DNA of 64,000 nucleotides from Agarophyton chilense (GCA_030374765.1 JARGXX010000068.1:930001-994000); one strand, 5' to 3'; positions 44,344-55,232 are shown, numbered from the stretch's first letter. Notes: generated by a model not told the origin, from the sequence alone. Made by a program: numbers and translations.

Positions 44344-46374
44344 ATGTCGCCGCCTACCCGTGGTTCCAGGACTGGATCGAACCGTCAAGCGGATTCAGTG
44401 CCCCCGGCCCCGCCTAGGTCGAGGAGCTCAATTCCCGAAGATCGGAACGATTCCGGTATCGATCCGGACACTCGGAGAGCACCCTCAGTGGTTTCAGGTC
44501 CTCGAGAGGTCGTGACTGTGGGCCCAGCTCCAGTGGTGGAGACCCCCTCAGCAGCACCCCGAAGTCGGGCCGACCCTGAATTACAGCGCCTGGAGACTCG
44601 AATCGATACCGCCAACGCGGCTCACATCGAGCTCCTTCAGGAGGTTACTACCCTCCGCCTCAGGGTGGAGGACGCCCAGGTGCGGGGAGTCGCCGATGAC
44701 CTTCGTACCCTGAGGAGGGATGTGAACTCCCTTTTGGAAAGCTTTGGTACCCCTGGGGTCTTTATCCAGGAGTACCGGAGCCTCGTGGAGGAACACCGCG
44801 TGCAAGCGGAACGCTTCCGAGCTCGGCTGGACACCCTCGAGGCCATTATCCGTATGGACGGAGACGCAGAAGCCTCGAAGGATAAACCCGACGTTTCGGA
44901 AGACGAAGAACACCGCTCCGCTAAACGGGACCGCCGCAAGTCAAAGAAGAGGGTTCACCTCCAGGAGGATTTATCGGATTCTGATCCCAATCGCTCGTCA
45001 TCGAGTTCGTCCTCCGAATCTTCGGATAGTGAAGATGAACGCCGGGCATCCCGGGCGACTCGGTCGAAGGCTACTTACACCTCTCAAGGGGCAATCCGTA
45101 CCCGGAAGAAGGGTAGGAAACACCTTGGATTAAGGGAGCTGAAGCCGACGAATCCTCTCTATCGGAAGCTGCTATCGTACCGCTATTACCGGTTGGATAA
45201 CCCTTCGGGAGATCGAACATCCCGCGGAACGGGTAAGGTCAAGGACTACATCAAAAGGCTGAGCATCACCCTACAGAAGAGGGAGTTCACAGGAACAGAC
45301 CCAATTCTGGTGCTCGATTTCCTTGCGAGGTTCGTCCAGGAGGCTGACATCCTCGGTATGAGTGAAGCGCAAGCGTATCTTGCATTACCCTATTTCTTAA
45401 AGGGAATGGCTGAAGACCAGTTCAACTCCGTCCGTGGATCATCCCGAGCCTCGGAAGGGGGAGTCACGTGATGGCCCGAAGCGGTGCAGTACCTCTTGAG
45501 GTCATACGCTACTGGAAATGCGATTCAGGAAGCAACCCTTGCATTAAGGGATACGCGGCAGAAGCCGATGGAAACCGAAACGGTGTATTCAACTCGCTTG
45601 AATAAAGCGTTTCACCGATGCGGGAATGTATTCCCCGCCTACGAGAGATGCTCCATGTTTGTGGATGGTTTGGACCCCTCGATAAGGGCATTTGTTGCCC
45701 GACATCGGGAAGAGAAGCGCAAGCTGGCCTACTTGGAATTGGTTCAGTACGCCCAGGCTGAGGGGGATACTCTCCGTGCCCGGCAGAACCGAAAGAGTCG
45801 GCCGTTACGTGCACTCCTCGCCGATGGAGGTAACTCGTACTTGTCACTCGCAGGAGGCTCTGCCCCTGTGGGGGTCAAAGATAACATTCACTTCATGGGA
45901 AGTAACCCCGAATCTATGGGTACGTCTGAGTTGCCGTCGACATCCGCTCCGACTACGGATGAAGACCCTGCGATCTATACCCAAGGACGGAGGGTGCCAG
46001 CCGCATCGCTACCTTTTGCGAATACCGCTGCTCGGTTCTCTCGCCCCGGATGGAGGGATACAGCACCACGTCGCGTGGATTCACGTCCACAACCGAACCC
46101 GGCAGAGCTGATTTGCTATTTGTGTTACCTCCGTGGTCACAAAGCACCAGACTGCACATTTCCCCTGCGGGAGGGTTCACGAATTATCGCTCAGTACGAG
46201 GCTCTGACCCCTGAGGAGAAAGCTCGAGTCCCGAGTAGGTCCTATGAGGAACAAAGGATACTCCGAGCTCACCTTGCTGACAGGGATACAGAACTTGTAC
46301 CCGCGAACGGGGAACAACCGGTCCCCTTCGAGGCAGCTGCACCGAATTCGGTGGGGTCCGCTTCGAAAAACTAA
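44344..46374 (+). pseudogene. chromovirus gag with one in-frame stop
   Basis: The start ATG is at 44344. The frame runs 677 codons to a TAA at 46372-46374 but is interrupted by TGA at 45469-45471. The N-terminal part is Pro/Ser/Arg-rich, then a coiled-coil-like Leu/Glu/Arg segment (44580-44860) and a Ser/Asp-rich linker. The capsid-like region spans the stop (RKLLSYRYYRLDNP... to ...SMFVDGLDPSIRAFV). A single zinc knuckle, CYLCYLRGHKAPDC (CX2CX4HX4C), lies at about 46117-46158. Gag forms the particle and binds element RNA. Confidence 0.9.
46365..46371 (+). promoter_or_regulatory. candidate -1 frameshift site at the gag/pol junction
   Basis: GAAAAAC lies one base before the gag stop (TAA at 46372). 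Pol is open in the -1 frame across this point. A slip from AAA-AAC to GAA-AAA would need a G-U pair in the P site, so it is a plausible but non-canonical slippery heptamer. Confidence 0.35.
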
Positions 46375-46376
46375 AC

Positions 46377-49300
46377 TTGGGAGTCTCCCCTGCGGGAGGG
46401 GCGTCTTCTAAGCCGAAGTTGAAGACGCCCGAGGCGCTCCAACTTCGCTCCCCAGCTGTGACAATCCTTTCAAGGAAAACGGCTGACACCGACGTTAACT
46501 CGGGATACTTTAGTGTCCTCCGTCTCCCGTGGATACGGTCCCGTAATCTCCGTATTCCGGATCGAGTTATGGTAATGGCCAAGCGGAATTATAAAGTATT
46601 CGCCGACTTCGGCCTGTCCAACCAGTTTATGGTTCGTCAAATATCTGTCCTGGATACAGGAGCCGCTCCTAACTTAATTCATGTTGAATTGTTACCCCCG
46701 CTGCTCCGGGTTCAAGTTTGTACCGGTCCACGTTTGGATATCGCCGATGCGAACAACAACCCGCTACGGACACTGGGCACAATTTCCGTCATGGTGAGGT
46801 TAGGCTCCTATCTCGTTCAACTGGAGTTTATTGTATGCAAGTCACTTGCAGCACCAGTCATACTGGGTTGTGACTTTTGCGACCGCTTCGTGGAAGCCAT
46901 CCGTCCTCGGAATAGAACTGTGGAACTCGAAGACGGGTCTACGATCCCAATCGTTCGTAAACCCTTACAGGGAGCAGCGCGAACACGCATCCCTCTCCCC
47001 GTCGCGCAGAAATCTGTGAAGAAGGACCCGGTGTCTACACGGGTAAAGGTTGCGAAGTCAGTGGCTATCCCGCCAGAAACCCAGGTTTGGGTCACAGTTG
47101 TTACCAAGCAAATTGGTGTGCATGTGGTACAACCGAACCCGTCTCTGTATACGCGGCGTCAACTCGCCCTTGCGAATGGGGTTGTCTCCGTGGAACCGGA
47201 TAAACCTTTCAAGGTTTTGGTAGCCAACTTTGGAAAGACAACGCAGCATTTGGTCAAACACCAGATCCTGGGTTCTGTTCTTCCACACCCGCATGCGGTC
47301 GTACCTACAAAGATCTCTATCGCAGAGGTCCTTGGTGTGGCGGACCCTAAGGAGGGGGAGGACTCTGCCGAAATCGCGGAAGACGGTGAGCATACGACTG
47401 CAGCTCCACACGCTGAACACTTTAAACCTCAGGAGGTTACGGCCCCTATCACAGGAGCAGACCAGACGGATCCTGATCAGGAATTGGAGAAATGGGATCT
47501 CAACCATGTACCCGCATCTCATCGGGAGAAGCTGAGGCACATGCTTCGTGAATTTACCCCCATGTGGGATGGTTCCCTTGGAACTATTGGGATTACAGAA
47601 CACCGCATCGACTTTTTACCGAACACTCGGCCTATTGCCCAACACCCTTACAGAGCTGGACCGAAAGCTCGGGAAGAGGGGAAATCTCAGGTGGAGAAGG
47701 TGCTTAAAGCGGGCGTAATTGAACCTGCCCAGTCCGCTTGGGCCTCACCAGTGGTGTTAGTCCCGAAACCGGATGGATCGTGGCGTTTCTGCATCGATTA
47801 CAGACGCTTGAACGAGGTAACCATTAAGGATGTGTACTCGATCCCTCGGATGGACGAATACATCGACTCCCTTGGGAGCGCTACTGTTTTCTCTACCCTC
47901 GACGCCAATTTGGGCTACTGGCAAGTCCCTATTAGGGAGGAAGATCGAGACAAAACGGCTTTCGTGTGTCATCAAGGACTTTTCCGATTCCGGAGGATGC
48001 CTTTTGGGTTGACAAATGCCCCCGCAACTTTTCAACGGGCGATAGACATTCTGTTGGCTCCCTTCAAGTGGAGGACGTGTCTAGTGTATTTAGACGACAT
48101 TATCGTCTTCTCCAACAACCTGGATGACCACCTCGAACACGTCAGGGACGTAATGAAGATACTCCGCGACGCGGGAATCACCTTGAAACTCAAGAAGTGC
48201 GAGTTTTTCACCGATTCGGTTAAATATCTGGGTCATATCATCCGTCCCGGACAGCTTTCAATCGATGAAGTACGATTGAAATCCTTGAAGGAAGCAAAAC
48301 ACCCGACAACTCAAACGGAGTTGCGATCCTTCTTAGGTCTGTGTAACGTGTATCGCCGATTCGTCCCGATCTTTGCGGATATTGCCACCCCCCTCAACAG
48401 GCTCCTGACGAAGGGAAAACCAGTTGAACTGGAACCTTTTGGCGACGCAGAAGCGTCTGCCTCCACGGCACTGGTGAATGCCGTAAAATCACCGCCAATC
48501 TTGGCTCTACCCAATCCTGGGCTCCCTTACGAAGTGGACACCGATGCTAGTGCAAACCAAGTAGGGTGTGCACTGTTCCAATCCTCTGAGGATGGTGAAC
48601 GTCACCCTATTGGGTACTGGTCACGCTCCCTGAATGTCCATGAAAGGAACTACTCGGTCTCCGAGAAAGAATGTTTAGCCGTTGTGTGGGCCTTAGCTAC
48701 ACTTCGCCCCTATCTGATGGGTACTCGTTTCAAAGTCCATACGGACCACGCATGCTTGCGTTGGCTCCTGGAGATCTCCGAACCCTCGGGCCGCCTTATG
48801 CGCTGGCGTCTCCGACTGTCGGAATTCGACTTTGAGATCCTGTAGAAGAAAGGGAAGCTGAACACTCAGGCTGATGCACTATCCCGCTTGGGAATCACAG
48901 CGGAAACGGAACCCTACGAGGACGATGACATCCCATGCTTTATGGTATCGGACCTCGAGGGAGGAGCTCAACCGCTGACGGATAATGTTTGTGACGATAT
49001 ACTCGTCAACGAGAGTCTGGATTCGCCTACCGGCTCTTTTATACCTATCTCTCCAGAGGAGATGATACGCGAGCAACAGCTCGACCCATTCTGTACACGG
49101 ATTCGGGCTCGCCTCAACGAAGGGTTTCAGTTACCTTTCGAGGACGACGATCAGGGTTACCTAATCAGGACCGTTGGACCTCGCCCGAGGATAGTGGTGC
49201 CGCACACCCTACAACAGAGGGAATTACACCTCACTCACTATTTGAAGGTTGGCGCCCACCCCGGGGGAAGAAAACTGTACCTCACGTTGAAAAGGGACTT

Positions 49301-50909
49301 TTACTGGCCGGCAATGGCATTCGATTGTTACGCCGTCAGACGGGCCTGCGCCAATTGCGCCAAGAATGACGTCAAAATTCGGAAGCACTCTAAGAAGTTG
49401 ACGCTGTTCCCGGCACGGGCTCCACTCGAATTCGTGGCCATAGACATCCTAGAGGAGTTTATCAGAACGCCCCGAGGTCATCGGTATCTGCTTGTCATTT
49501 CTGACAGATTCTCTAAGCTAACGAGAACTGTGCCGCTGAAGCGGATCACCGCCGCTACCGTCGCGCAAGCGTCCGTGACCCATTGGGTGTTCGTATATGA
49601 ACCGCCGGTGCAGTTGTTATCCGACAACGGAGGGCAATTCGCATCAAAGTTCTTTCAGGATGTATGTCGAATCCTTGATGTAAGGAATTTATTTGTTACT
49701 ACGTATCACCCTCAGGGGAATGGCCAGGTGCAGAGGTTTAACCGCACGATACTCAACGCTTTGAGATCGTATGTTGCGGATCACCCCAAAAATTGAGACT
49801 TGTACACAGACGCTATCACGTATGCATACAACACCCAGGTACATCGGGTTACATCTTTATCCCCATTCGAACTGGTACTGTCGAGGACACCGCCGCCGGT
49901 CGCCATCGAGGCTCAACCGACGCTGTCGACGTACCCGTCACCGGGTTTGTACCGAGAAGCCTGGAAGGAGTGGCTTACGAAGATGGTGCCGATAGCCTGG
50001 AAAGCAATGGACAAAGCTCAACGCGCCTACAAGAAGGACCTTGACAATCGGGTTCGCAAACCTCTACCTCAGGTTGAGCCCGACGACTTCGTCTTCCTTC
50101 GAAAGGAATACTACAATCCTGAAAAGGAACGTAGGCACAAGCTTTCGCCAATTGCGGACGGACCCTATCGTGTGGTTTCTGTAGACCCGGACATGGTGGT
50201 ATTGGATATCGCTAACCGCCACGAACGGATCTCCAGGGACCGCATCACACGAGCGCCCAACCCAAATGTGGAAGTGGTGTCGGCACCAACGCCCTCCACA
50301 GGGGATGATTCAACGGAAGTTAACCCGTCAGGCGGAGATTCGAACACCCGCCCCGTTATACTTCCGCACCCGGAACGTGGTTTAACCGACCTACCGGAAA
50401 CTTCGGATACTCCCGAACCTGGGCCCGCTCCCTCAAGGGCCCAGCCAACGAACTCTTACAGAGTTACTCCCCCACCGGAGGTAGTCAAGCCTCCTGGCTC
50501 TCCGCCTAAGGAGGGGGAGGAGGACTTAGTTCCTTCGCAGGACGATGCTTCGGCGTCAGCCAGTCGCCCTAACAGGGAATCTAGTTCTCACAGTGAGACA
50601 GCGAGCCCGACCGAGCCGGCGACAGAGAAGTCACAACCCCAGCGTATGGGTAGCGACATCACCGCCGACCCAGCCGAGCACCACGTCAGAAAAGATGACG
50701 AAAACCCGCCTAGGGAGAGTCGTGTGGAGAACTCCGCACCCGGAACGCCTATAGAGCCGACGATCACCCGCCGCCGCGGAAGAGACACTGAGGTGTCGCA
50801 CACTCAAACCCCGCTTTCTCGGGAACGAGCTGTGTCAGCGGACCCGAACGGGGAAGATCTCGACGACGAGGTTGACCAAATTTGGCTCTCCGTTATGGAA
50901 TGGGAATAG
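46377..50909 (+). pseudogene. chromovirus pol (PR-RT-RNaseH-IN) with two in-frame stops
   Basis: One continuous frame broken by TAG at 48843-48845 (RNase H end) and TGA at 49794-49796 (integrase). Protease active site LDTGAAPNLI is near 46660. RT motifs include VPKPDGSWRFCIDYRRLN and YLDDIIVFS (about 48085-48115). RNase H has EVDTDASANQVG. Integrase has an HHCC zinc region (about 49225-49360) and the acidic residues in VAIDIL and SDNGGQF. At the DD35E Glu position the codon 49731-49733 is CAG (Gln). The GPY/F motif (DGPYRVV, about 50158) marks the chromoviral lineage. The tail is Pro/Ser/Glu-rich and ends at 50909. Confidence 0.93.
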
Positions 50910-51509
50910 TAACTCCTATGGAGTCACTGGAACCCTCAGGAATGGGAAAGAAATGAGTGAGACCCGTCGGGGACAGCTCAGGAGAGCGCTAGCGCGTGCC
51001 TAAAGTGCCACCTCATATCCGCTTGCGGAGCGGCAACCGGCGCCCGCGCATTTATGTGGCCCACGTCGAATGGCACCGAGCCAATCAAAAGGCTCTGACG
51101 ACCAACTGTCACGCAACCCGCCTCACTGAGCCAATCAAAAGGCTCTAACGACCAACCGTCGCGCAAACCGCCTCCGTCGCACGGCGCGTTGCACCAGAGC
51201 AACCTTCGTCCCCGTAGCTCGGGTTGACGTTGAAGTCTTACCCCCCTGAGATTGGAGAAACTACCACGTCGCGGTTTCTCAACCGTCACGGAATCTAAGA
51301 ACAATGTTGTTATCGGGAAGATCTCAGCTTTAAGAAGAACCCAAAAGTGGGCCGTTTTGACTCCGTAGACGGAAGTTACAACGTAGCCCACAGGCCACTC
51401 GGCGCCGTTTGGACGAAGTGCTGACACCCGCTCGCAACACGGAAAAGAACCCACCGGGGTGTGTCTAGACCCTACGTTGACACCCTCAAGGGAACTAGAG
51501 CGTTCCAAG
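50910..51509. other. pol-chromodomain spacer with 50-bp tandem repeat
   Basis: Two 50-bp units (51078-51127, 51128-51177), each beginning GAGCCAATCAAAAGGCTCT, itself a short inverted repeat. A 34-bp segment (51016-51049) recurs at 52292-52325 inside the antisense ORF. A minus-strand open frame (50978-51568) has no ATG-based support. Confidence 0.6.
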
Positions 51510-51749
51510 ATGGAAGAGACGCCCGGACAGGGAAAAGTGTACCCGCAGGAATTCGTTATCGATCGCATCGTGCGTCACATCTACACCCCCGAGGGAGAAG
51601 TTCGCTACCAAGTCCGATGGTACGGATTCTCGCCTGATGAGGATACAGTGGAACCCATCGAGCACCTTCCGAGGTCCAAGGTTTTATCCTATCACCGACG
51701 CGCTCGGGTAACCTTGCCTCCAAATCTGGATCGTGCCCAAGTCGGGTAA
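51510..51749 (+). CDS. chromodomain ORF of the chromovirus
   Basis: 79 codons from the ATG at 51510. It encodes a chromodomain: QEFVIDRIVRHIYTPEG, then VRYQVRWYGFSPDEDTVEP and an IEHLPRSKVLSY helix. Aromatic-cage positions are Phe/Trp/Tyr-type, as in HP1-like folds. In most chromoviruses this domain is fused to the integrase C-terminus and steers insertion to marked chromatin. Here it lies 600 bp after the pol stop, in a separate ORF. It could be joined by splicing, translated from its own message, or be a free accessory protein. Confidence 0.85.
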   Translation: MEETPGQGKVYPQEFVIDRIVRHIYTPEGEVRYQVRWYGFSPDEDTVEPIEHLPRSKVLSYHRRARVTLPPNLDRAQVG

Positions 51750-52148
51750 GCCACCACGGGAACTGGTGTGGATGGGACCTCGAAGTGAGGAAGATGTTGG
51801 ACCTCTGAAGAGGAATTGAGGAGAGTATCCCGAAGAACACGTATTTAGAGGGAATGTCTACTGGCCCTCGGCCTAGCGCCGTTAACCGGGGAACACAACA
51901 CCGGTTATCGGGACAGTTTATGATGAAAAAGGAAAAGAAGACCCACGAAGTGGACAAGAAGATTAAGAAGAAGATTAAATCTTAGGAAGGGAAGAAGATG
52001 AAGACGAAGATGAAGAAAATCCTAAGAAGGAAGAAGAAAAGAAGTAGAAGTTAAGATCCTAGGAAGGAAGAAGAAAAGAAGTTATGCAAAAATCAGAAGT
52101 TTACTATTGTCGCCAAGCTATGGACTCCACAATTGCCCGAAGGCGGAA
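51750..52148. other. purine-rich region after the chromodomain ORF
   Basis: 51920-52085 is almost pure A/G, with repeated GAAGAAGA and AGGAAGAAG words and near-copies of CCTAGGAAGGAAGAAG. No gene. It lies just beyond the stop of the antisense ORF. Confidence 0.6.
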
Positions 52149-54005
52149 CTACGGAAAGGCCGAGGAGGGACCCGCCCCACCGTTGGGATTCTGACCCTGA
52201 TGGTACGCCGAGGCGAAAGCCAACATCTGGCTCACATCTGTCATATCCGGGGGAATCGGAATGCCCGCGTTCACGAGGCCTTGTCGCACACTATCCGCTT
52301 GCGGAGTGGCAACCGGCGCCTGCGCAAGGGTGTTCACACCCCACCTGGGGGGAGCAGATGGACCTCCACCGGATGCATTCGCCGCCGCAGCTGAGGTCGT
52401 TCCCACTGGTTGGAAGGGTGCAGATGGCTCCACAGGGAGTACTCCACTAGGAGCTGGCATGTCGTTATCCAACGCTGGATCGTCCAGGTCTACTGGAGGC
52501 TCGTACTCGTAATCGTCGGTATAAATGAACCCCGTCGGGTGTCCCACCGGCATCGGTCGAGGCGAGTCAATCAGCGCCCGTGCTTGCGCCGCGCTGATGC
52601 GAACCCCTTCGAAGGGATTGTAATAGACCCAGTTACCGGAGCCCGGATCGTACCGGCCAGGAGACTTGTCTCGCGCGGATCCTTCCCCTGCGGGCTGATT
52701 TTCCACTGGAACTCGATCCCATTGGGTGTTGTCGATCACGTCCAAGATTGGATACAGGTCTTGCACGCTGCTGGCCGAACCCGACGCTGGGACAAGGTCT
52801 ATCTGATGCATGATGGTCCGTAGCATCGGAGGAATATACCAGATACGGAAATGGTCATGAGCATCCCAGAAGAGGTGCGCCGCTACGCGGGCTGCCCACT
52901 TGGCTGCAACGAGGGCCCAGTATCCCGAGTTCGGGTCGTGCATCAAACGAGACCCGATATAGTAGATGCATGGGGGCAGTTCAGCAAAGCACCCTCGGGG
53001 GACCTCAACCTTACTCCACCAAGCTGGAAGGGGCACGAATCGCCCAACCTTCGCCGTGTTACGGATACGCTCCAGTTCCACGTGAAGATACGGGACAAGG
53101 AACCCGAAACGGGAGCGCGAGCGGCGCTCGAAGCACACGCGTCGATCGAGCCCACACTGGGTAAACTGCCGTTGAAGGTACCTGAATTCAGCCCGAAGGA
53201 TGGGAGGACTCCATTGGAGCATATCTTCTCGGGGAGGAAAACCCGGTCCGCGGAACTCGGCTTCGGGAAAGGCTGCCAGGTTATCCCCGTAGGAGACCTC
53301 ACCGTACGTGCGGTAATAGGCGACATCGAACCCGTACTCCGGGGGAACCAGATGGTCAAAGCGTGACCTCTCCAATCGCTGGTAGGCCAGAGCCGCCATC
53401 GCTGAGCGCGCCTTGTCCAGGGACTCCCCGCGACCGCGGTATAGATACTGAGGCTCTATGGCTACCTGCGCCCTCCAATCGGGAGAACGTACAACCTCGA
53501 CAGGTAGGCCACCCGGCAATAAGCCGTCCTCCACGTAGGAGTCGATGAGCTCATCGTCGCGAACCGCTGTCGGATGGAACCACGGAGCGCGGGAATATAT
53601 CACCGGATCGGTAAGGGGACTCCACCTTCGAAAGGATTCGTTTGAGATCCAACCTCTGGAGTTTGCTACCAAGGGCATCGCATGAGCGGAGTTCCACGCC
53701 ACCGCGTTAATGTCCAAATCCTCCTGAGGATGTCGGTTGCTCGCTGAGGCGGAAGGTTCTGTACCTGACGGAGCCGCATCCAAACCGGAGAAATATCCAC
53801 CCTGCTGGGGAGCTTCGTTGTCCACCGGCGCGGAGGCCGACGGCCCCGAGAGTGGGTTGAGGACGTATGGGTTCATTCCCTTAAGAGGGCTGGTTGAGAC
53901 TGCTGTTGCGAGAAGTTGCTTATCGCCGAAAGTCGGAGGAGTAGAAGAAAGTTGTACCGATGTGCCGGTTTTGTGGCGATCCTCAGAAGTGGTGAAGGAC
54001 CCCAT
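52149..54005 (-). CDS. antisense ORF in the chromovirus 3' region, unknown function
   Basis: 618 codons without a stop, opposite to gag-pol, between the chromodomain ORF and the 3' LTR. The plus strand here is not coding, so it is not a shadow. The protein has an Ala/Ser/Pro-rich N-terminal part, a globular-looking middle rich in Trp/Tyr/Arg (about 150-420; LPAWWSKVEVPRGCF, YYIGSRLMHDPNSGYWALVAAKWAARVAAHLFWDAHDHF) and a Pro/Ala/Gly-rich tail. I recognise no domain. The start is ATG 54005, but a TATATATA at 54017-54024 sits only 12 bp before it. If that is the TATA box, the Met at 53876 (575 residues) is a better start. Additional antisense ORFs between pol and the 3' LTR are known in some plant Ty3 elements. 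Confidence 0.65.
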   Translation of the reverse strand: MGSFTTSEDRHKTGTSVQLSSTPPTFGDKQLLATAVSTSPLKGMNPYVLNPLSGPSASAPVDNEAPQQGGYFSGLDAAPSGTEPSASASNRHPQEDLDINAVAWNSAHAMPLVANSRGWISNESFRRWSPLTDPVIYSRAPWFHPTAVRDDELIDSYVEDGLLPGGLPVEVVRSPDWRAQVAIEPQYLYRGRGESLDKARSAMAALAYQRLERSRFDHLVPPEYGFDVAYYRTYGEVSYGDNLAAFPEAEFRGPGFPPREDMLQWSPPILRAEFRYLQRQFTQCGLDRRVCFERRSRSRFGFLVPYLHVELERIRNTAKVGRFVPLPAWWSKVEVPRGCFAELPPCIYYIGSRLMHDPNSGYWALVAAKWAARVAAHLFWDAHDHFRIWYIPPMLRTIMHQIDLVPASGSASSVQDLYPILDVIDNTQWDRVPVENQPAGEGSARDKSPGRYDPGSGNWVYYNPFEGVRISAAQARALIDSPRPMPVGHPTGFIYTDDYEYEPPVDLDDPALDNDMPAPSGVLPVEPSAPFQPVGTTSAAAANASGGGPSAPPRWGVNTLAQAPVATPQADSVRQGLVNAGIPIPPDMTDVSQMLAFASAYHQGQNPNGGAGPSSAFP

Positions 54006-54016
54006 TGGGAGAGAAG

Positions 54017-54024
54017 TATATATA
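54017..54024 (-). promoter_or_regulatory. TATA-like box for the antisense ORF
   Basis: TATATATA about 65 bp inside the 3' LTR boundary, oriented toward the antisense ORF. Its closeness to the first ATG favours use of a later Met. Confidence 0.4.
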
Positions 54025-54073
54025 GTGACCGGAAAGCGAGACACCCGCGGCTCGGAACGTTCTTCCTCGTCTT

Positions 54074-54087
54074 AAGGAGGGGGAGAT
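54074..54087 (+). promoter_or_regulatory. polypurine tract
   Basis: AAGGAGGGGGAGA directly abuts the 3' LTR start (TGTAGAG at 54088). It is the expected primer site for plus-strand DNA synthesis. Confidence 0.9.
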
Positions 54088-55002
54088 GTAGAGCAACGCC
54101 CAGTTAGGCGATACTTGAAGATGCAACTCATAGAATGAGGATTGAACCCTCCGAGGGTTATGACTATGATTCCCTCTAAGGTGTGCTGAGGTGGCACTGT
54201 TTTCTGGTTAGAGTTCGCCTATGAAGTGAGAATTCGGATGGCCCATGGTTGGATTGGCCCCGTGATACACGTGGCTTCATTTTGGCACCGATTTTCGGAT
54301 ATTTGTTAGAACGTTGGACTTTTGGGCCCTGACAGTAGGATCTCCACGTGTATGGCCCTGAGCAGGTGTGCAATACTGTAGAGTTTAGTTAGTGGGCCCT
54401 ACTTAGGGAGATGAGATCTGACAGTCCGAAGCTCAAAGTAAATGGTAACCAAGGTTGGTCTTCGATACCTTTAGAGGTTCTTCGTCGCCATCGTTTCGGC
54501 CTTACAACCCGGAACGGGCTCTGGTTAGCAACGCCTGCGTAGGGACACGACTCCACTTGGAGAGTGCCCACGTTTGGGTTCCGTGCAACCACCCCCTTGG
54601 GACCGCTCAGACGACCTGCGTGCACGATACCCCGTGGGGGTTCTGCTTACTTGTTGCGTGCTTTTTGTGTTTCCTTTCGAGGACAGGTTTTCGCCCCTGT
54701 ATTGGGTTTCTTTTGTTGTTTCGCCCCTTTTCTGGTTTTCGGGTCCGGTGCCTGTTAGTGCCCGACCCTCGCCCCGTTTTTCCTCTTCGCCGGATTTTCC
54801 CCCATTCTTTGGGATACCCATACCCATTCCCGATCCAACGGTTTCTACCCCTCACCTCCGTCGGTACTGCCGGAATCCCCCGTGGGAGTTACACCCCACA
54901 CTACGGTTGGAACGGAGGGCTCTGTCTCTGAGTCTGCCTCCCCCAGGGAGCAAGGCTTCGAACACTTTGAGAGCACTTCCCGTCGCCGGGTTTTGCTCCA
55001 CA
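54088..55002 (+). repeat. 3' LTR
   Basis: 915 bp, TGTAGAG...CTCCACA, about 99% identical to the 5' LTR. Visible differences are scattered base substitutions. Confidence 0.95.
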
Positions 55003-55198
55003 AGATGTGCTGCTGGCGTACCAAAACATTCCTACTGTCTACTGGATACAAGCAAAGAACAGACCTCTGCTGCGTGAGTTTGCTCTACGAATTCTGTCTA
55101 CCAGTCCATCCTCCTCCAGCGTAGAGATAAGTTTTTGTATGCAGGGGCGAATCCGAACCTCCCATCCATATTTGCATTCATCCCGAGAAGGTTAGTAA
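55003..55198 (+). pseudogene. hAT transposase, 3' part (dimerisation domain)
   Basis: This continues the hAT frame interrupted at 43200; the TSD AGATG overlaps both sides. It encodes the hAT C-terminal dimerisation pattern: VYWIQAKNRPLLREFALRIL followed by PSSSSVE and QGRIRTSHPYL. The frame stops at about 55198. The pre-insertion frame reads through without a shift once the LTR element and one TSD copy are set aside. Confidence 0.85.
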
Positions 55199-55232
55199 GA
55201 TAATATTTTGAGCGTTTAACAGCTCCTCGTTT

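Larger units (their letters stand above)
43201..55002 (+). mobile_element. Ty3/gypsy chromovirus, 11.8 kb, nested in hAT transposase
   Basis: LTRs of 916 and 915 bp (TGT...ACA), 5-bp TSD, candidate PBS and PPT, gag with a zinc knuckle, pol in the order PR-RT-RH-IN, a GPY/F motif and a separate chromodomain ORF. A 3-kb 3' region carries a long antisense ORF. The LTRs differ at about 9-10 sites (~1%), so the insertion is recent. Even so, gag has one and pol has two in-frame stops, and the integrase has lost its catalytic Glu. It is therefore probably non-autonomous now, or was moved by proteins from a sibling copy. Confidence 0.96.

Noticed and set aside
47058-47603. 181-codon minus-strand frame inside pol
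   Set aside because: Opposite a clearly coding pol frame; a shadow.
50978-51568. 196-codon minus-strand frame over the pol-chromodomain spacer
   Set aside because: It overlaps the real chromodomain ORF, is built partly of a 50-bp tandem repeat, and has no recognisable domain. Only the 34-bp link to the antisense ORF is kept as a finding.
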